Origin: Thermoproteota archaeon | GTDB taxonomy: Archaea > Korarchaeota > Korarchaeia > Korarchaeales > Korarchaeaceae | DNA: 9,606 nucleotides | Assembly: GCA_021158805.1 (NCBI GenBank) | Contig: JAGGTZ010000022.1 | Span: forward strand, 1 to 9,606 | Direction: 5' to 3' | Shown: in pieces, positions 1 to 6,048 of the stretch | Position numbering within the stretch: position 1 is the stretch's first letter | How the letters are laid out: each line of letters begins with the position of its first letter | Translations under genes and position numbers: made by a program | The notes under the pieces: model-generated | What the model was told of the DNA's origin: nothing | The model's input: the letters and a program-made list of their open reading frames with translations, nothing else | Database searches by the model: none

Positions 1-52
1 AGTTGAGTACCATTACCTTGCCCACATTGTTGAGAATGATAAGGGAGGCAAG

Positions 53-703
53 CTAGCTTTTTCTAAGAATAACCACGTGATTTTCTGCAAAAAATTTGGA
101 TCTAAAGCTCCTCTTGTAGTATCTAATATCAGAGAATCCTGCTTCCCTAGCTAGCTTTAGTAACTCATTTTTTGTAAATAAATGATAGTACCTCATGTAA
201 GTCCTACCACGTGTCCTCCATGGCACGTAAACATCTCCAAACTCCCGTCCCTTTAGCAAGCTAAATAGCATTTTAGGAAGTTTAGAGAAGAATCTTGGTT
301 GAAAAAGGGCCCATACAGAGATAATTGCCTTCCCTCCTTCCCTGAGAACCCTTCTAATTTCGATTAACGAACGTAGCCTATCTTCCCTCGATGGTAGATG
401 ATGTAAAGTTGCTAGATACAGTACTGTTGCAAAGGACCCATCTCTAAACGGTAGCCTAGCAGCGTCACATTGCACTCTTTCCCCTTTAAATTTATTAGCG
501 GCCACCTCAAGCATTCTCCAAGAGATATCGGCGCAGACTACTTCAAATCCCCTTTTCTCAAGGTAAGAAGCATGCCTGGCATTTCCACATCCAAGATCAA
601 GGACAGGTGATTCCTCTACTAGATCTACCTCGGGCCAAGGCCTCCCTCTTGTATGGTCAAAGCCCTTAGCAATAGCGTCGTATATCTCGGCGATATCCTC
701 CAT
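53..703 (-). CDS. Trm9-like SAM-dependent tRNA methyltransferase (class I)
   Basis: This 216-residue protein is a class I Rossmann-fold methyltransferase. Visible are the SAM-binding motif I VLDLGCGNARH (residues 34-44), an acidic residue closing strand 2 (D59), CDAARLPF (79-86) and LHHL (100-103). The N-terminal YDAIAKGFDHTRGRPWP and the C-terminal RYYHLF (171-176) are what I associate with the Trm9/ALKBH8 methyltransferase group. In eukaryotes that group methylates carboxymethyl-uridine at tRNA wobble position 34; archaeal members are assumed to act on related wobble uridines. The ATG at 703 is chosen because the YDxIAxxFDxTR block follows at once. A possible TATA element lies about 31 nt upstream on the minus strand. 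The gene is intact, single and divergent from the decayed genes to its right. Family is fairly certain; the exact tRNA substrate is inferred, and a general small-molecule methyltransferase is the alternative. Confidence 0.85.
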   Translation of the reverse strand: MEDIAEIYDAIAKGFDHTRGRPWPEVDLVEESPVLDLGCGNARHASYLEKRGFEVVCADISWRMLEVAANKFKGERVQCDAARLPFRDGSFATVLYLATLHHLPSREDRLRSLIEIRRVLREGGKAIISVWALFQPRFFSKLPKMLFSLLKGREFGDVYVPWRTRGRTYMRYYHLFTKNELLKLAREAGFSDIRYYKRSFRSKFFAENHVVILRKS

Positions 704-727
704 TAATGCTCAGATAGAATAGGATGT

Positions 728-738
728 GTTTATTAAAG
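728..738 (-). promoter_or_regulatory. Putative TATA element of the methyltransferase gene
   Basis: On the minus strand the sequence reads CTTTAATAAAC, with its centre about 30 nt before the ATG at 703. This would give a very short leader. No Shine-Dalgarno sequence is seen, which fits a leaderless or near-leaderless archaeal mRNA. The call is by eye from AT content and spacing. Confidence 0.4.
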
Positions 739-777
739 ACCATCGATTTTATCATCTCGCTATCTATAAGGGCCAAC

Positions 778-789
778 AATATATATTTA
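778..789 (+). promoter_or_regulatory. Putative TATA element of the decayed membrane-protein/regulator pair
   Basis: AATATATATTTA is a strong TATA-like stretch. It points rightward to a start site near 809, just where the open frame of the decayed membrane protein begins. It faces away from the methyltransferase promoter. If active it would now transcribe only pseudogenes. Confidence 0.35.
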
Positions 790-811
790 GGCTAAAAGAT
801 TACCTAGGCAA

Positions 812-1095
812 GATTCCACGAACCATATTGGATCAATATCGCTTCTTGTAGCTCTCCCGCTGATCACTCTCGTGGGAGTTCTGGCAGTCCCACCGAATCA
901 GCCATTGCAGCCACAACTTATACCACCGATCCGCCGCTTGGTCCCGTGGAATCATTACTATACTATTGAATTACTATACTATTGAGATTGTTTTTTCTAC
1001 TTCTAATTGCCTTTTACCTAGCTAAGAACATCCTATCGACAACAGATAGGACAAAGAGTAGGAATTCAGAAAAGTCTTCAAGTTATCGGGAGTAA
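812..1095 (+). pseudogene. Decayed small membrane protein (two hydrophobic helices, polar tail)
   Basis: No intact ORF exists here, but coding signal is clear. One frame gives a hydrophobic segment (SISLLVALPLITLVGVLAV, about 833-889) and then a proline-rich stretch (PPNQPLQPQLIPPIRR). This frame ends at TGA 983-985, inside the second copy of a 16-bp tandem duplication. Another frame downstream gives a second helix, LFFLLLIAFYLAKNIL, and a polar Ser/Lys tail ending at TAA 1093-1095. Removing one 16-bp copy and one T of the six-T run at 991-996 joins the two parts as NHYYTIEIVFLLLIAFYL without a stop. No ATG, GTG or TTG starts the upstream frame before the first helix; an ACG at 818 could be a mutated ATG. 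The gene sits 15 nt upstream of the decayed ArsR gene, so they were probably one operon. I do not recognise the family. Confidence 0.6.
954..985 (+). repeat. Perfect 16-bp tandem duplication
   Basis: ATTACTATACTATTGA occurs twice head-to-tail at 954-969 and 970-985, with no mismatch and no spacer. Sixteen is not a multiple of three, so the duplication shifts the frame of the decayed membrane gene, and the second copy supplies its premature TGA. Lack of divergence between the copies suggests a recent event. Confidence 0.95.
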
Positions 1096-1110
1096 CCCTT
1101 AGCTTCAGTT

Positions 1111-1514
1111 ATGAGTGAACTACTAGAGGGGGTCAGAAAGTTAAGGAGAGATATTAGGGAATTTAGGGATGAGCTGAGAGAGTGAAGCCTAATAGAGAGG
1201 GCAAAGGTGCTTTAGAGAACTTGGCTTCATTAATGAAAGCTCTATCGCACCCTATCAGAATTAAGATATTGGCCTTATGCGCGGAGAGATGACTAACAGA
1301 GAGCTAAGAGTTCTTAGGTATATCAAAGCCACTGTTAATCCTACATTTGAAGGAGTTAATTAGAAATGGGCTCCTTGATTTTAGAGCTGAGCTGGATAAG
1401 GACAGACTCGTTATTAGAAAGCTCTATAAGACAGCAGACATTGATCTATGCATAAATCCTGATTTCTTTAGAAAACTGATGGATGAGGAGGGTCAATCAT
1501 CCTCCCAACATTAA
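1111..1514 (+). pseudogene. Decayed ArsR-family winged-helix transcription regulator
   Basis: Pieces of one ArsR-type regulator lie in order over several frames. From ATG 1111 comes a charged helical N-terminus (MSELLEGVRKLRRDIREFRDELRE) that stops at TGA 1183-1185. From GTG 1182 the next frame reads LASLMKALSHPIRIKILALCAER, the typical first helices of ArsR domains, and stops at TGA 1290-1292. A short stretch MTNRELRVL (from 1289) lies in a third frame, followed by LGISKPLLILHLKELIRNGLL (from 1314), the recognition helix and wing entry, which runs to TAA 1512-1514. Losses of about 1, 1 and 2 nt near 1183, 1289 and 1314 would restore one protein of about 135 residues. The helix-turn-helix itself is split, so no fragment should bind DNA. 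The probable former role was control of its own operon with the membrane protein upstream. Sequencing error is possible, but neighbouring genes are all intact. Confidence 0.8.
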
Positions 1515-1540
1515 TTTTTAACGTGATTCTGATAGTTCGT

Positions 1541-1550
1541 AATTTAATAG
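1541..1550 (+). promoter_or_regulatory. Putative TATA element of the thiamine-binding-family gene
   Basis: AATTTAATAG is centred about 26 nt before position 1572. Transcription from there would give a leader of about 12 nt that just includes the ribosome binding site at 1573-1580. Confidence 0.4.
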
Positions 1551-1572
1551 TACGTCTTTCTTAAGACTTAAG

Positions 1573-1580
1573 AAGGTGAG
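1573..1580 (+). promoter_or_regulatory. Ribosome binding site of the 1584 gene
   Basis: AAGGTGAG, close to the archaeal anti-SD complement GGAGGTGA, ends 3 nt before the ATG at 1584. It fixes the start choice and makes this one of the few clearly SD-led genes in the window. Confidence 0.65.
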
Positions 1581-1583
1581 ATC

Positions 1584-1880
1584 ATGCCAATAGCTGAGAT
1601 AACAATAGTGCCTGTAGGCGTCGGGAGTAGCGTCAGTGACTATGTAGCCGAGGCATTGAGAAAAGTGAGAGCTAGGGGACTGAAGTACCAGCTCACACCA
1701 ACATCTACTATTATTGAGGGAGAGCTAGATGAACTTTTTCAGGTGTTAAAAGAAATGCATGAGTCCCCCTTTAAAAAAGGGGCTCCTAGGGTGTTAACAG
1801 TAATAAAGATAGATGATAGGAGGGACAAATCCATCACCATGGAGTACAAAGTTAGAGTAGTCCAAGAGAAATTAAGGTAG
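1584..1880 (+). CDS. MTH1187-type thiamine-binding family protein (UPF0045/DUF77)
   Basis: This 98-residue cytosolic protein matches the MTH1187/YkoF-like thiamine-binding fold (UPF0045). It begins with IAEITIVPVGVGSSVSDYVAEAL, continues with YQLTPTSTIIEGELDELFQVLKEMHE, and has the conserved loop SPFKKGAPRV near residues 61-69 and a final beta strand. Family members are small ferredoxin-like proteins that assemble as oligomers; some bind thiamine or its pyrimidine part, and their role in the cell is poorly defined. Length is typical and the gene is intact. The start is supported by AAGGTGAG just upstream. It converges on the dehydrogenase gene, the two 3' ends overlapping by 9 bp (1872-1880). 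No other thiamine gene is nearby, so ligand and function remain inferred from family only. Confidence 0.85.
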   Translation: MPIAEITIVPVGVGSSVSDYVAEALRKVRARGLKYQLTPTSTIIEGELDELFQVLKEMHESPFKKGAPRVLTVIKIDDRRDKSITMEYKVRVVQEKLR

Positions 1881-3032
1881 GGAGGGTATACTTCTAGATT
1901 CAGTTATTCTCTCCAATATTTTTATACCTCTCCATGAGAGCCATTCAGCTATTGAGGAAAACAGGTTCTCATCCATCCCTATGACCTCAGGAGGTATTAC
2001 CCCGGGTCCGGGGATGGTACCCTCCGTAATCAGCTTCAATATCCCTGTGGCTACGAACGCAGTAGTCCTAGCCACAGCAGAGAAGCCAGTGCTCTCATCG
2101 TACCTATCCACCATCCTGTACTCTATCTCCATGTCATTAAGGCTTGATCTTCCACTAGCTATAACCCTCAGAACCACGATGTCCTTGCTATCTCCCTTGA
2201 GTCTCTCCCTGAATAGCTTTGCAGTCATGTCAGCTGGGGGAATTCCAGTACCGTTTAAGTCTACAGGCTTCCTATCTAAGTAACCCAATGTTTTTAGTAG
2301 CTCTATCTTCTCAGCATGGCCCGGCCACCTCAGTGTCTTCTCCTCCATCAATTTCACTCCTTTTAGCGTCTTTAACATAGTTCTAAGACCATCGGTAAGG
2401 AAGGCCTCTAACTCACCGACTCCGGGTATGATTACCTTCTCTAACTCACTGACCGCCGGTTTTTCTACTATGTTACCGTCTTTTACCACTCTAGCAGGCC
2501 TTACATATTCCTCAATTAGGTCCTCAGGGCTCCAGGTAACTAGATAACCGAGGGGAGGGATTGGATTCTCCGGGATACCCCCTACATATATCTTTAACTC
2601 CCTTACCTCCTCCAACTGAGCATAGGCTCTTCCAGCCATCATATTACTGAGACCGGGAGCTACACCTGCGTCGGGGACGATAGTTACCCCTGCATCATTA
2701 GCCTGTACATGGAAGTGCATGGGATCATCTGGAGAATAGGAGACATCCACCATATCGACTCCTGCCTTTACTGCTGCTATCCACGCTATTTTCCCGAACT
2801 TACCCGGTAGAGCACTGACAGCAGCATCTACGTCCTTTATTATCCTGTATATCTCCTCCGCATTTGAAAGATCTGCTACTCTAATGTCTGCTTTATTTAC
2901 CAGCTTTCTAGCCTCATCGAGTGATTCTCTACTTTTATCCACTAAGAGGAGGTTGGAGCCTGTGACCCTTTCATAAAGATCATAGGCAATTGCCTTGCCC
3001 ACGGACCCAACACCTAAAACTGCGACTCTTAT
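1872..3032 (-). CDS. Saccharopine dehydrogenase-like / lysine 6-dehydrogenase-like NAD(P)-dependent oxidoreductase
   Basis: The protein has an N-terminal Rossmann domain and the C-terminal catalytic domain of the saccharopine dehydrogenase / lysine 6-dehydrogenase family. Key segments are IPDAGVAPG-like VPDAGVAPGLSNM (about residues 119-131), YVGGIPENPIPPLGY (149-163), LRWPGHAEKIELLKTLGY and a closing ARTTAFVATG. The layout resembles bacterial lysine 6-dehydrogenases, which oxidise the lysine side-chain amine, but substrate cannot be read from sequence alone. The first canonical in-frame start (GTG at 3002) would cut off the dinucleotide-binding loop. Extending to ATA at 3032 gives IRVAVLGVGSVGKAIAY with intact GxGxxG and a 386-residue protein. 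AGGGGGTG on the minus strand (3047-3040) lies 7 nt before ATA. No ATG, GTG or TTG occurs between the upstream stop at 3081-3083 and 3002. The 3' end overlaps the convergent gene by 9 bp. Family is firm; start and substrate are less so. Confidence 0.85.
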   Translation of the reverse strand: MRVAVLGVGSVGKAIAYDLYERVTGSNLLLVDKSRESLDEARKLVNKADIRVADLSNAEEIYRIIKDVDAAVSALPGKFGKIAWIAAVKAGVDMVDVSYSPDDPMHFHVQANDAGVTIVPDAGVAPGLSNMMAGRAYAQLEEVRELKIYVGGIPENPIPPLGYLVTWSPEDLIEEYVRPARVVKDGNIVEKPAVSELEKVIIPGVGELEAFLTDGLRTMLKTLKGVKLMEEKTLRWPGHAEKIELLKTLGYLDRKPVDLNGTGIPPADMTAKLFRERLKGDSKDIVVLRVIASGRSSLNDMEIEYRMVDRYDESTGFSAVARTTAFVATGILKLITEGTIPGPGVIPPEVIGMDENLFSSIAEWLSWRGIKILERITESRSIPSLP

Positions 3033-3039
3033 GGGAGGA

Positions 3040-3047
3040 CACCCCCT
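3040..3047 (-). promoter_or_regulatory. Shine-Dalgarno sequence supporting an ATA start at 3032
   Basis: On the minus strand AGGGGGTG differs by one base from the ideal AGGAGGTG and is followed by 7 nt and then ATA AGA GTC. The spacing is ideal for initiation at ATA and far too long for the GTG at 3002. It decides the start of the dehydrogenase. Confidence 0.6.
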
Positions 3048-3065
3048 TCTTAAAGAACAGGGATT

Positions 3066-3074
3066 ACTTAAAAA
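3066..3074 (-). promoter_or_regulatory. Putative TATA element of the dehydrogenase gene
   Basis: TTTTTAAGT on the minus strand would place a start site near 3045, giving a short leader that begins about at the Shine-Dalgarno sequence. This mirrors the short-leader layout of the 1584 gene. Confidence 0.35.
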
Positions 3075-3203
3075 GAAGACTTATGAAAGGTATTATTCTC
3101 TTTACCTACAAAATTTTTAGAATAAAGAACGTTAAATAGCAACAAGATAAGGTTAAGAAATGGTTATTATGAATTCCTATTAGATGTGAGTTGGTCGTTA
3201 TTC

Positions 3204-3626
3204 CTAGTTACCCTCCTCATTAACTCCAAAGTATTTCTTTACCAGTTCGTAATAGTTCTCTACACTTCCATACCTCTTAAGGAAGCTATCTACTATGTCG
3301 TAACCAAACAGCTTCTTGAACTCCTCTCTACCCTTCTCTGTCATGTCAAAGGGAGTCCATGGTGGAAATATCTCTAATTTCACCTTTACATCCTCGGCCT
3401 CTGGAACTGCTGCCTTCGCACTCTCCTCTATCTGCTGAGCTATCATCGATGAGTAAGGGCACCCAGGAGCTGTCATCACCACTCTTAAGAGCACTTTAGA
3501 ATCCTCTACTTTAAGCTCTCTTATTAACCCCAGATCTACCACACTTATTGGTATTTCAGGATCTGTAACGAATCTTAAGGCATGTAAGATCTTTGCCTTG
3601 ATTTCCTCCGGATCCATTTCGATCAA
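3204..3626 (-). CDS. DUF59/MIP18-family Fe-S cluster assembly factor
   Basis: The protein (140 residues from a TTG at 3626, or 137 from ATG at 3617) is a DUF59 protein of the MIP18/PaaD/SufT type. The hallmark blocks are TDPEIPISVVDLGLI (residues 21-35) and TAPGCPYSSMIAQQIEE (52-68) with the conserved cysteine C56. The PPWTPFDMTEKGREEFKKLFGYD segment (88-110) is frequent in archaeal members. These cytosolic proteins help deliver or assemble Fe-S clusters, often with Mrp/ApbC-type carriers; none is in this window. A TATA-like sequence at 3644-3653 is 22 nt before the TTG and 31 nt before the ATG, so both starts fit near-leaderless transcription; I slightly prefer ATG. The C-terminal tail after residue 110 (DIVDSFLKRYGSVENYYELVKKYF) is an acidic/aromatic extension beyond the core. 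Not fused or broken. Confidence 0.88.
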   Translation of the reverse strand: MIEMDPEEIKAKILHALRFVTDPEIPISVVDLGLIRELKVEDSKVLLRVVMTAPGCPYSSMIAQQIEESAKAAVPEAEDVKVKLEIFPPWTPFDMTEKGREEFKKLFGYDIVDSFLKRYGSVENYYELVKKYFGVNEEGN

Positions 3627-3643
3627 TCAGGCTGGTGTAACCT

Positions 3644-3653
3644 CATATATAAT
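3644..3653 (-). promoter_or_regulatory. TATA element of the DUF59 gene
   Basis: The minus-strand sequence ATTATATATG is a good archaeal TATA box. Its centre is about 31 nt before ATG 3617, so transcription starts within a few nt of the coding region. It separates this gene from the proteinase gene upstream, whose stop is only 69 nt away. Confidence 0.5.
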
Positions 3654-3694
3654 GTCTTCTATGGGTGACAATATAAAAAAGAGATTGACGAATA

Positions 3695-4531
3695 TCACTT
3701 GGTCTCCCTCTTAGATGGGAGGGCAGGGAAGAATTCCACGCTCTGACTTCTCGTTCTCGTAGGCTGAGGATATAGTGACATCAGCTCATATACCTCGGGC
3801 GGCACCTCCGTTGAAACAGGTAGTCCCAATTCTTTGGCCACTTCGACAGTGATTGGATAGTCGTGAGTCCATCTTCCCTCTGTGAGAATGTTAGCTACCT
3901 CTCTCGCCCTTTCAGGATCCATTTTACCTTCTAAAAGCCATGCTACGAGGTTCCTAACCTGACTGATTGATTTCTCAGCTACGTCAGCCAGTATGAGGGT
4001 CTGGTCGTCTGCCTTCTCCGCGCCCTTCATCTCGACAGCTCTTATTATTGAGGGAGCTGGGTATTGCCCTAATTGGGGATCAACCGGTCCAAGAACAGCA
4101 TTCTCATCCATAAGAATCTCGTCCGCTGCCAGTGCTATCAGCGTTCCACCGCTCATAGCATAGTGTGGTACAATTACCGTAGTTTTAGCTGGATGATTCT
4201 TAAGTGCCCTAGCTATTTGAGCAGCAGCCAGTACCAATCCGCCTGGAGTATGTATTATCAGATCGATTGGAGTATCTGGGGGAGTGGATCTTATCGCTTG
4301 AAGCACGCTTTCTGAGTCATCGATGTCTATGAATCTGTAAAATGGAATACCAAATAGCCCCACGGATTCCTCCCTATGAATGAGTGTTATCACACTACTA
4401 CCTCTCTTCTTAGAGATCATAGCCATTATTTTCCTTCTAGCAGCTTGAAGGGACCTATGTTGCAATTGAGGGGCCATGAGCAGGTAGAATATGAACACCC
4501 ACCACAGTAGGGAAATAGGATCAAACCACAT
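3695..4531 (-). CDS. SDH-family membrane-anchored serine proteinase (ClpP/crotonase fold)
   Basis: This 278-residue protein matches the serine dehydrogenase proteinase family (SDH_sah, related to SppA and ClpP). An N-terminal membrane helix covers residues 5-22 (PISLLWWVFIFYLLMAPQ) and is followed by a basic amphipathic stretch. The ClpP-like core has IIHTPGG (92-98, oxyanion-hole loop), HYAMSGGTLIALAADEI (123-139) with the likely nucleophile S127, and the conserved ENAVLGPVDPQLGQYPAPS (143-161). The basic segment after the helix suggests the catalytic core faces the cytosol, where such enzymes are thought to degrade membrane or regulatory proteins; the natural substrate is unknown. Length and motifs are complete. 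The ATG at 4531 lies about 25 nt from a TATA-like GTTTAAAAC. It is followed by the DUF59 gene and preceded by the CPBP protease gene, two membrane-linked proteases in a row. Confidence 0.87.
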   Translation of the reverse strand: MWFDPISLLWWVFIFYLLMAPQLQHRSLQAARRKIMAMISKKRGSSVITLIHREESVGLFGIPFYRFIDIDDSESVLQAIRSTPPDTPIDLIIHTPGGLVLAAAQIARALKNHPAKTTVIVPHYAMSGGTLIALAADEILMDENAVLGPVDPQLGQYPAPSIIRAVEMKGAEKADDQTLILADVAEKSISQVRNLVAWLLEGKMDPERAREVANILTEGRWTHDYPITVEVAKELGLPVSTEVPPEVYELMSLYPQPTRTRSQSVEFFPALPSKRETK

Positions 4532-4550
4532 AGGAGGGACTACCCCTAAT

Positions 4551-4560
4551 TAGTTTTAAA
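4551..4560 (-). promoter_or_regulatory. TATA element of the SDH proteinase gene
   Basis: GTTTAAAACT on the minus strand is centred about 25 nt before the ATG at 4531, the distance expected for a leaderless archaeal transcript. It lies in the 61-nt gap after the CPBP gene, so the proteinase gene is probably a separate unit and not only read through. Confidence 0.5.
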
Positions 4561-4592
4561 CTGTCAGTATTTGATCGGAATTATCTTAGATT

Positions 4593-5306
4593 TTATCTGC
4601 TTGAAGCTATTTGTTTGAAGAGTAAGATTGATAGGAGAGTGAACTCTCCTATAGCAATTACCGAGCCTTCTGGCCCGAATACTCCTCCTGTTAGGATTTC
4701 AGGTCCTTCTAGGTACGACCTAAGTAAGCTAGGTCCTCCGCTGATTCCACTAAGGGTAAGTCCCAAGATATGGCCTATTAGAAAATTCCAAGCAAGATGA
4801 AAAGAGTAAACAGCACCTAGACCAAACTCATACCTCATAAGACCAAGCATTATGCCTGCTGTGAAAATTCCTAGGAAGGGCATTATCCCAAAACCTGGAT
4901 TGTAGGCATGCACCAATGAGAAGAGGAGGGATGAGGAGAGAAGAGAGCCTACTGTCAGCCTGTAGAGGGGATATGCTCTGAAGACATTTTCTTCCCATAT
5001 AGAAACTGATAAATGATATATAAATGGGGACAAAAGTTCCTCTATCGATGATATGCTGCCTTCTGATATACTAGCAATTGCCAGGAAGGGAAGTACTAGG
5101 AGGAACGCTATTAAGGCACCCTTTAAGGCGTATTGCCACCCCCCGAGACCAAGGTCCCTCCTTTCTATGAACATTACTGTGAGAAACACTAGGAGAGAGA
5201 ATGCTGCCCTCAGATATGTGGAGGGCAACAGGGTGATTAAGAGTATCTGCAATATCATGTAAGCTAGAGCCTTCAAATCATGCCTTAGGTTAGCATTAGC
5301 GACCAT
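4593..5306 (-). CDS. CPBP-family intramembrane metalloprotease (CAAX/Abi type)
   Basis: The 237-residue product is a polytopic membrane protein with about six to seven hydrophobic helices. The CPBP (Abi, Rce1-like) signature is complete: EENVFR (residues 105-110, the EExxxR motif), the histidine of FSLVHAYNP (129-137; H133), and HLAWNF (170-175; H170 and N174). The Glu and His residues form the metal or proton-relay site in this family, which cleaves prenylated CAAX peptides in eukaryotes and acts in bacteriocin immunity or membrane-protein processing in prokaryotes. The archaeal substrate is unknown. The gene begins 10 nt after the stop of the TlpA-like gene, so it is the last member of the four-gene operon starting at 7739. 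The ATG start gives MVANANLRHDL before the first helix; no strong Shine-Dalgarno sequence is visible. Confidence 0.85.
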   Translation of the reverse strand: MVANANLRHDLKALAYMILQILLITLLPSTYLRAAFSLLVFLTVMFIERRDLGLGGWQYALKGALIAFLLVLPFLAIASISEGSISSIEELLSPFIYHLSVSIWEENVFRAYPLYRLTVGSLLSSSLLFSLVHAYNPGFGIMPFLGIFTAGIMLGLMRYEFGLGAVYSFHLAWNFLIGHILGLTLSGISGGPSLLRSYLEGPEILTGGVFGPEGSVIAIGEFTLLSILLFKQIASSR

Positions 5307-5316
5307 CCAACCAGCC

Positions 5317-6048
5317 TTATTTCTTCTTGCTCTTTGATTTCTTCCTTACCTTCAGCTTTTTCATGGTCCTATAATACCAGAGACCAAATGCCACGATAAT
5401 TACAACACCCAAGGCAATGAGAATAATCGCTCCCAAACTAAGGCTTTCCTCTCCCTTAGGTGTGGTCTGTGTTTTAGTTTCGATCTCTGTTTCTGTATTG
5501 CAGGTCACTTGCTTGGATGTCGTATAGTTTCCGGCTGGTCCCGCCCCGATACCAAGGAGCTCGGTGATTTTACCTATTATTTTCTCAGGGGGGACGGCGC
5601 CCACGAATATATCAGCGACTGTCCCGTTTTTGTCTATGATTATTGTCGTTGGTACACCTGAGACTCCATACTTCTCAGCTACTGTATTAGCGTCAAGAAC
5701 TAGTTTCCAATTATCCGGTGGATTTGCTCTCTCGTAAAACTTGATAGCTTTGTCCCTCTTGCTAGCTACCATCATTAGGACGCCTATTACATCTGATCGA
5801 GTTAACCCTGCTTCTTTCCAGGCTTTAGAGATTGCGGGTACTTCCTCTCCACAGTGAGGACACCACTCAGCAGTAAATATAAGCACGACAACCTTTCCCT
5901 CTAGCCTCATTATGGAGATGGACTCGTTATCGTACGTTGGAACCATAAAGTTAGGCGCCCTTTCTCCCTCTTTAGGTAGGGCTTTAACTCCATAGGGGAC
6001 TATCAGTAGGGGGAGGAGAAGGGAGATAGCAATTACGAGCTTTCTCAT
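5317..6048 (-). CDS. TlpA/ResA-like thioredoxin, secreted and membrane-tethered
   Basis: This 243-residue protein has an N-terminal signal peptide or anchor (MRKLVIAISLLLPLLIVPYG), then a thioredoxin-like domain (about residues 26-165) of the AhpC/TSA-TlpA class. APNFMVPTYDNESISIMRL is the classic entry, EWCPHCGEE (61-69) holds the redox pair C63/C66, and GVPTT (131-135) holds the cis-proline. A Thr-rich linker (174-200) with a lone C183 leads to a C-terminal membrane helix (204-226) and a very basic tail, KKLKVRKKSKSKKK. The redox domain therefore sits outside the cell, held by one or two helices, with the basic tail inside. Such proteins reduce or form disulfides in extracytoplasmic proteins or cytochrome maturation; no partner reductase is seen here. 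Its ATG overlaps the stop of the phosphatase gene as ATGA, so translation is probably coupled. Confidence 0.87.
   Translation of the reverse strand: MRKLVIAISLLLPLLIVPYGVKALPKEGERAPNFMVPTYDNESISIMRLEGKVVVLIFTAEWCPHCGEEVPAISKAWKEAGLTRSDVIGVLMMVASKRDKAIKFYERANPPDNWKLVLDANTVAEKYGVSGVPTTIIIDKNGTVADIFVGAVPPEKIIGKITELLGIGAGPAGNYTTSKQVTCNTETEIETKTQTTPKGEESLSLGAIILIALGVVIIVAFGLWYYRTMKKLKVRKKSKSKKK

Noticed and set aside
2..151. Open + strand frame entering from the left edge (VEYHYLAHIVEND...)
   Set aside because: It runs about 100 nt antisense through the well supported methyltransferase C-terminus and ends in low-quality sequence; probably a shadow frame.
1164..1185. GATGAG plus CTGA, resembling C/D box sRNA motifs
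   Set aside because: The boxes are adjacent with no guide spacing or C'/D' pair, and the stretch is explained as the N-terminus of the decayed regulator.
1111..1363. Three short ORFs joined by GTGA and ATGA overlaps, as if translationally coupled peptides
   Set aside because: The helix-turn-helix homology crosses the breaks and continues in another frame after 1314, so frameshift decay is the better reading.
1766..1782. Hairpin CCCCTTT-AAA-AAAGGGG, terminator-like
   Set aside because: It lies inside the thiamine-binding gene and encodes the conserved SPFKKGAP loop, so the symmetry is explained by coding.
1981..2283. 100-codon + strand ORF
   Set aside because: Fully antisense to the dehydrogenase catalytic domain, with no promoter, ribosome binding site or family resemblance.
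3051..3203. Possible small RNA or gene in the gap upstream of the dehydrogenase
   Set aside because: AT-rich without start/RBS pairs, box motifs or stable inverted repeats; read as promoter and 3' end sequence.
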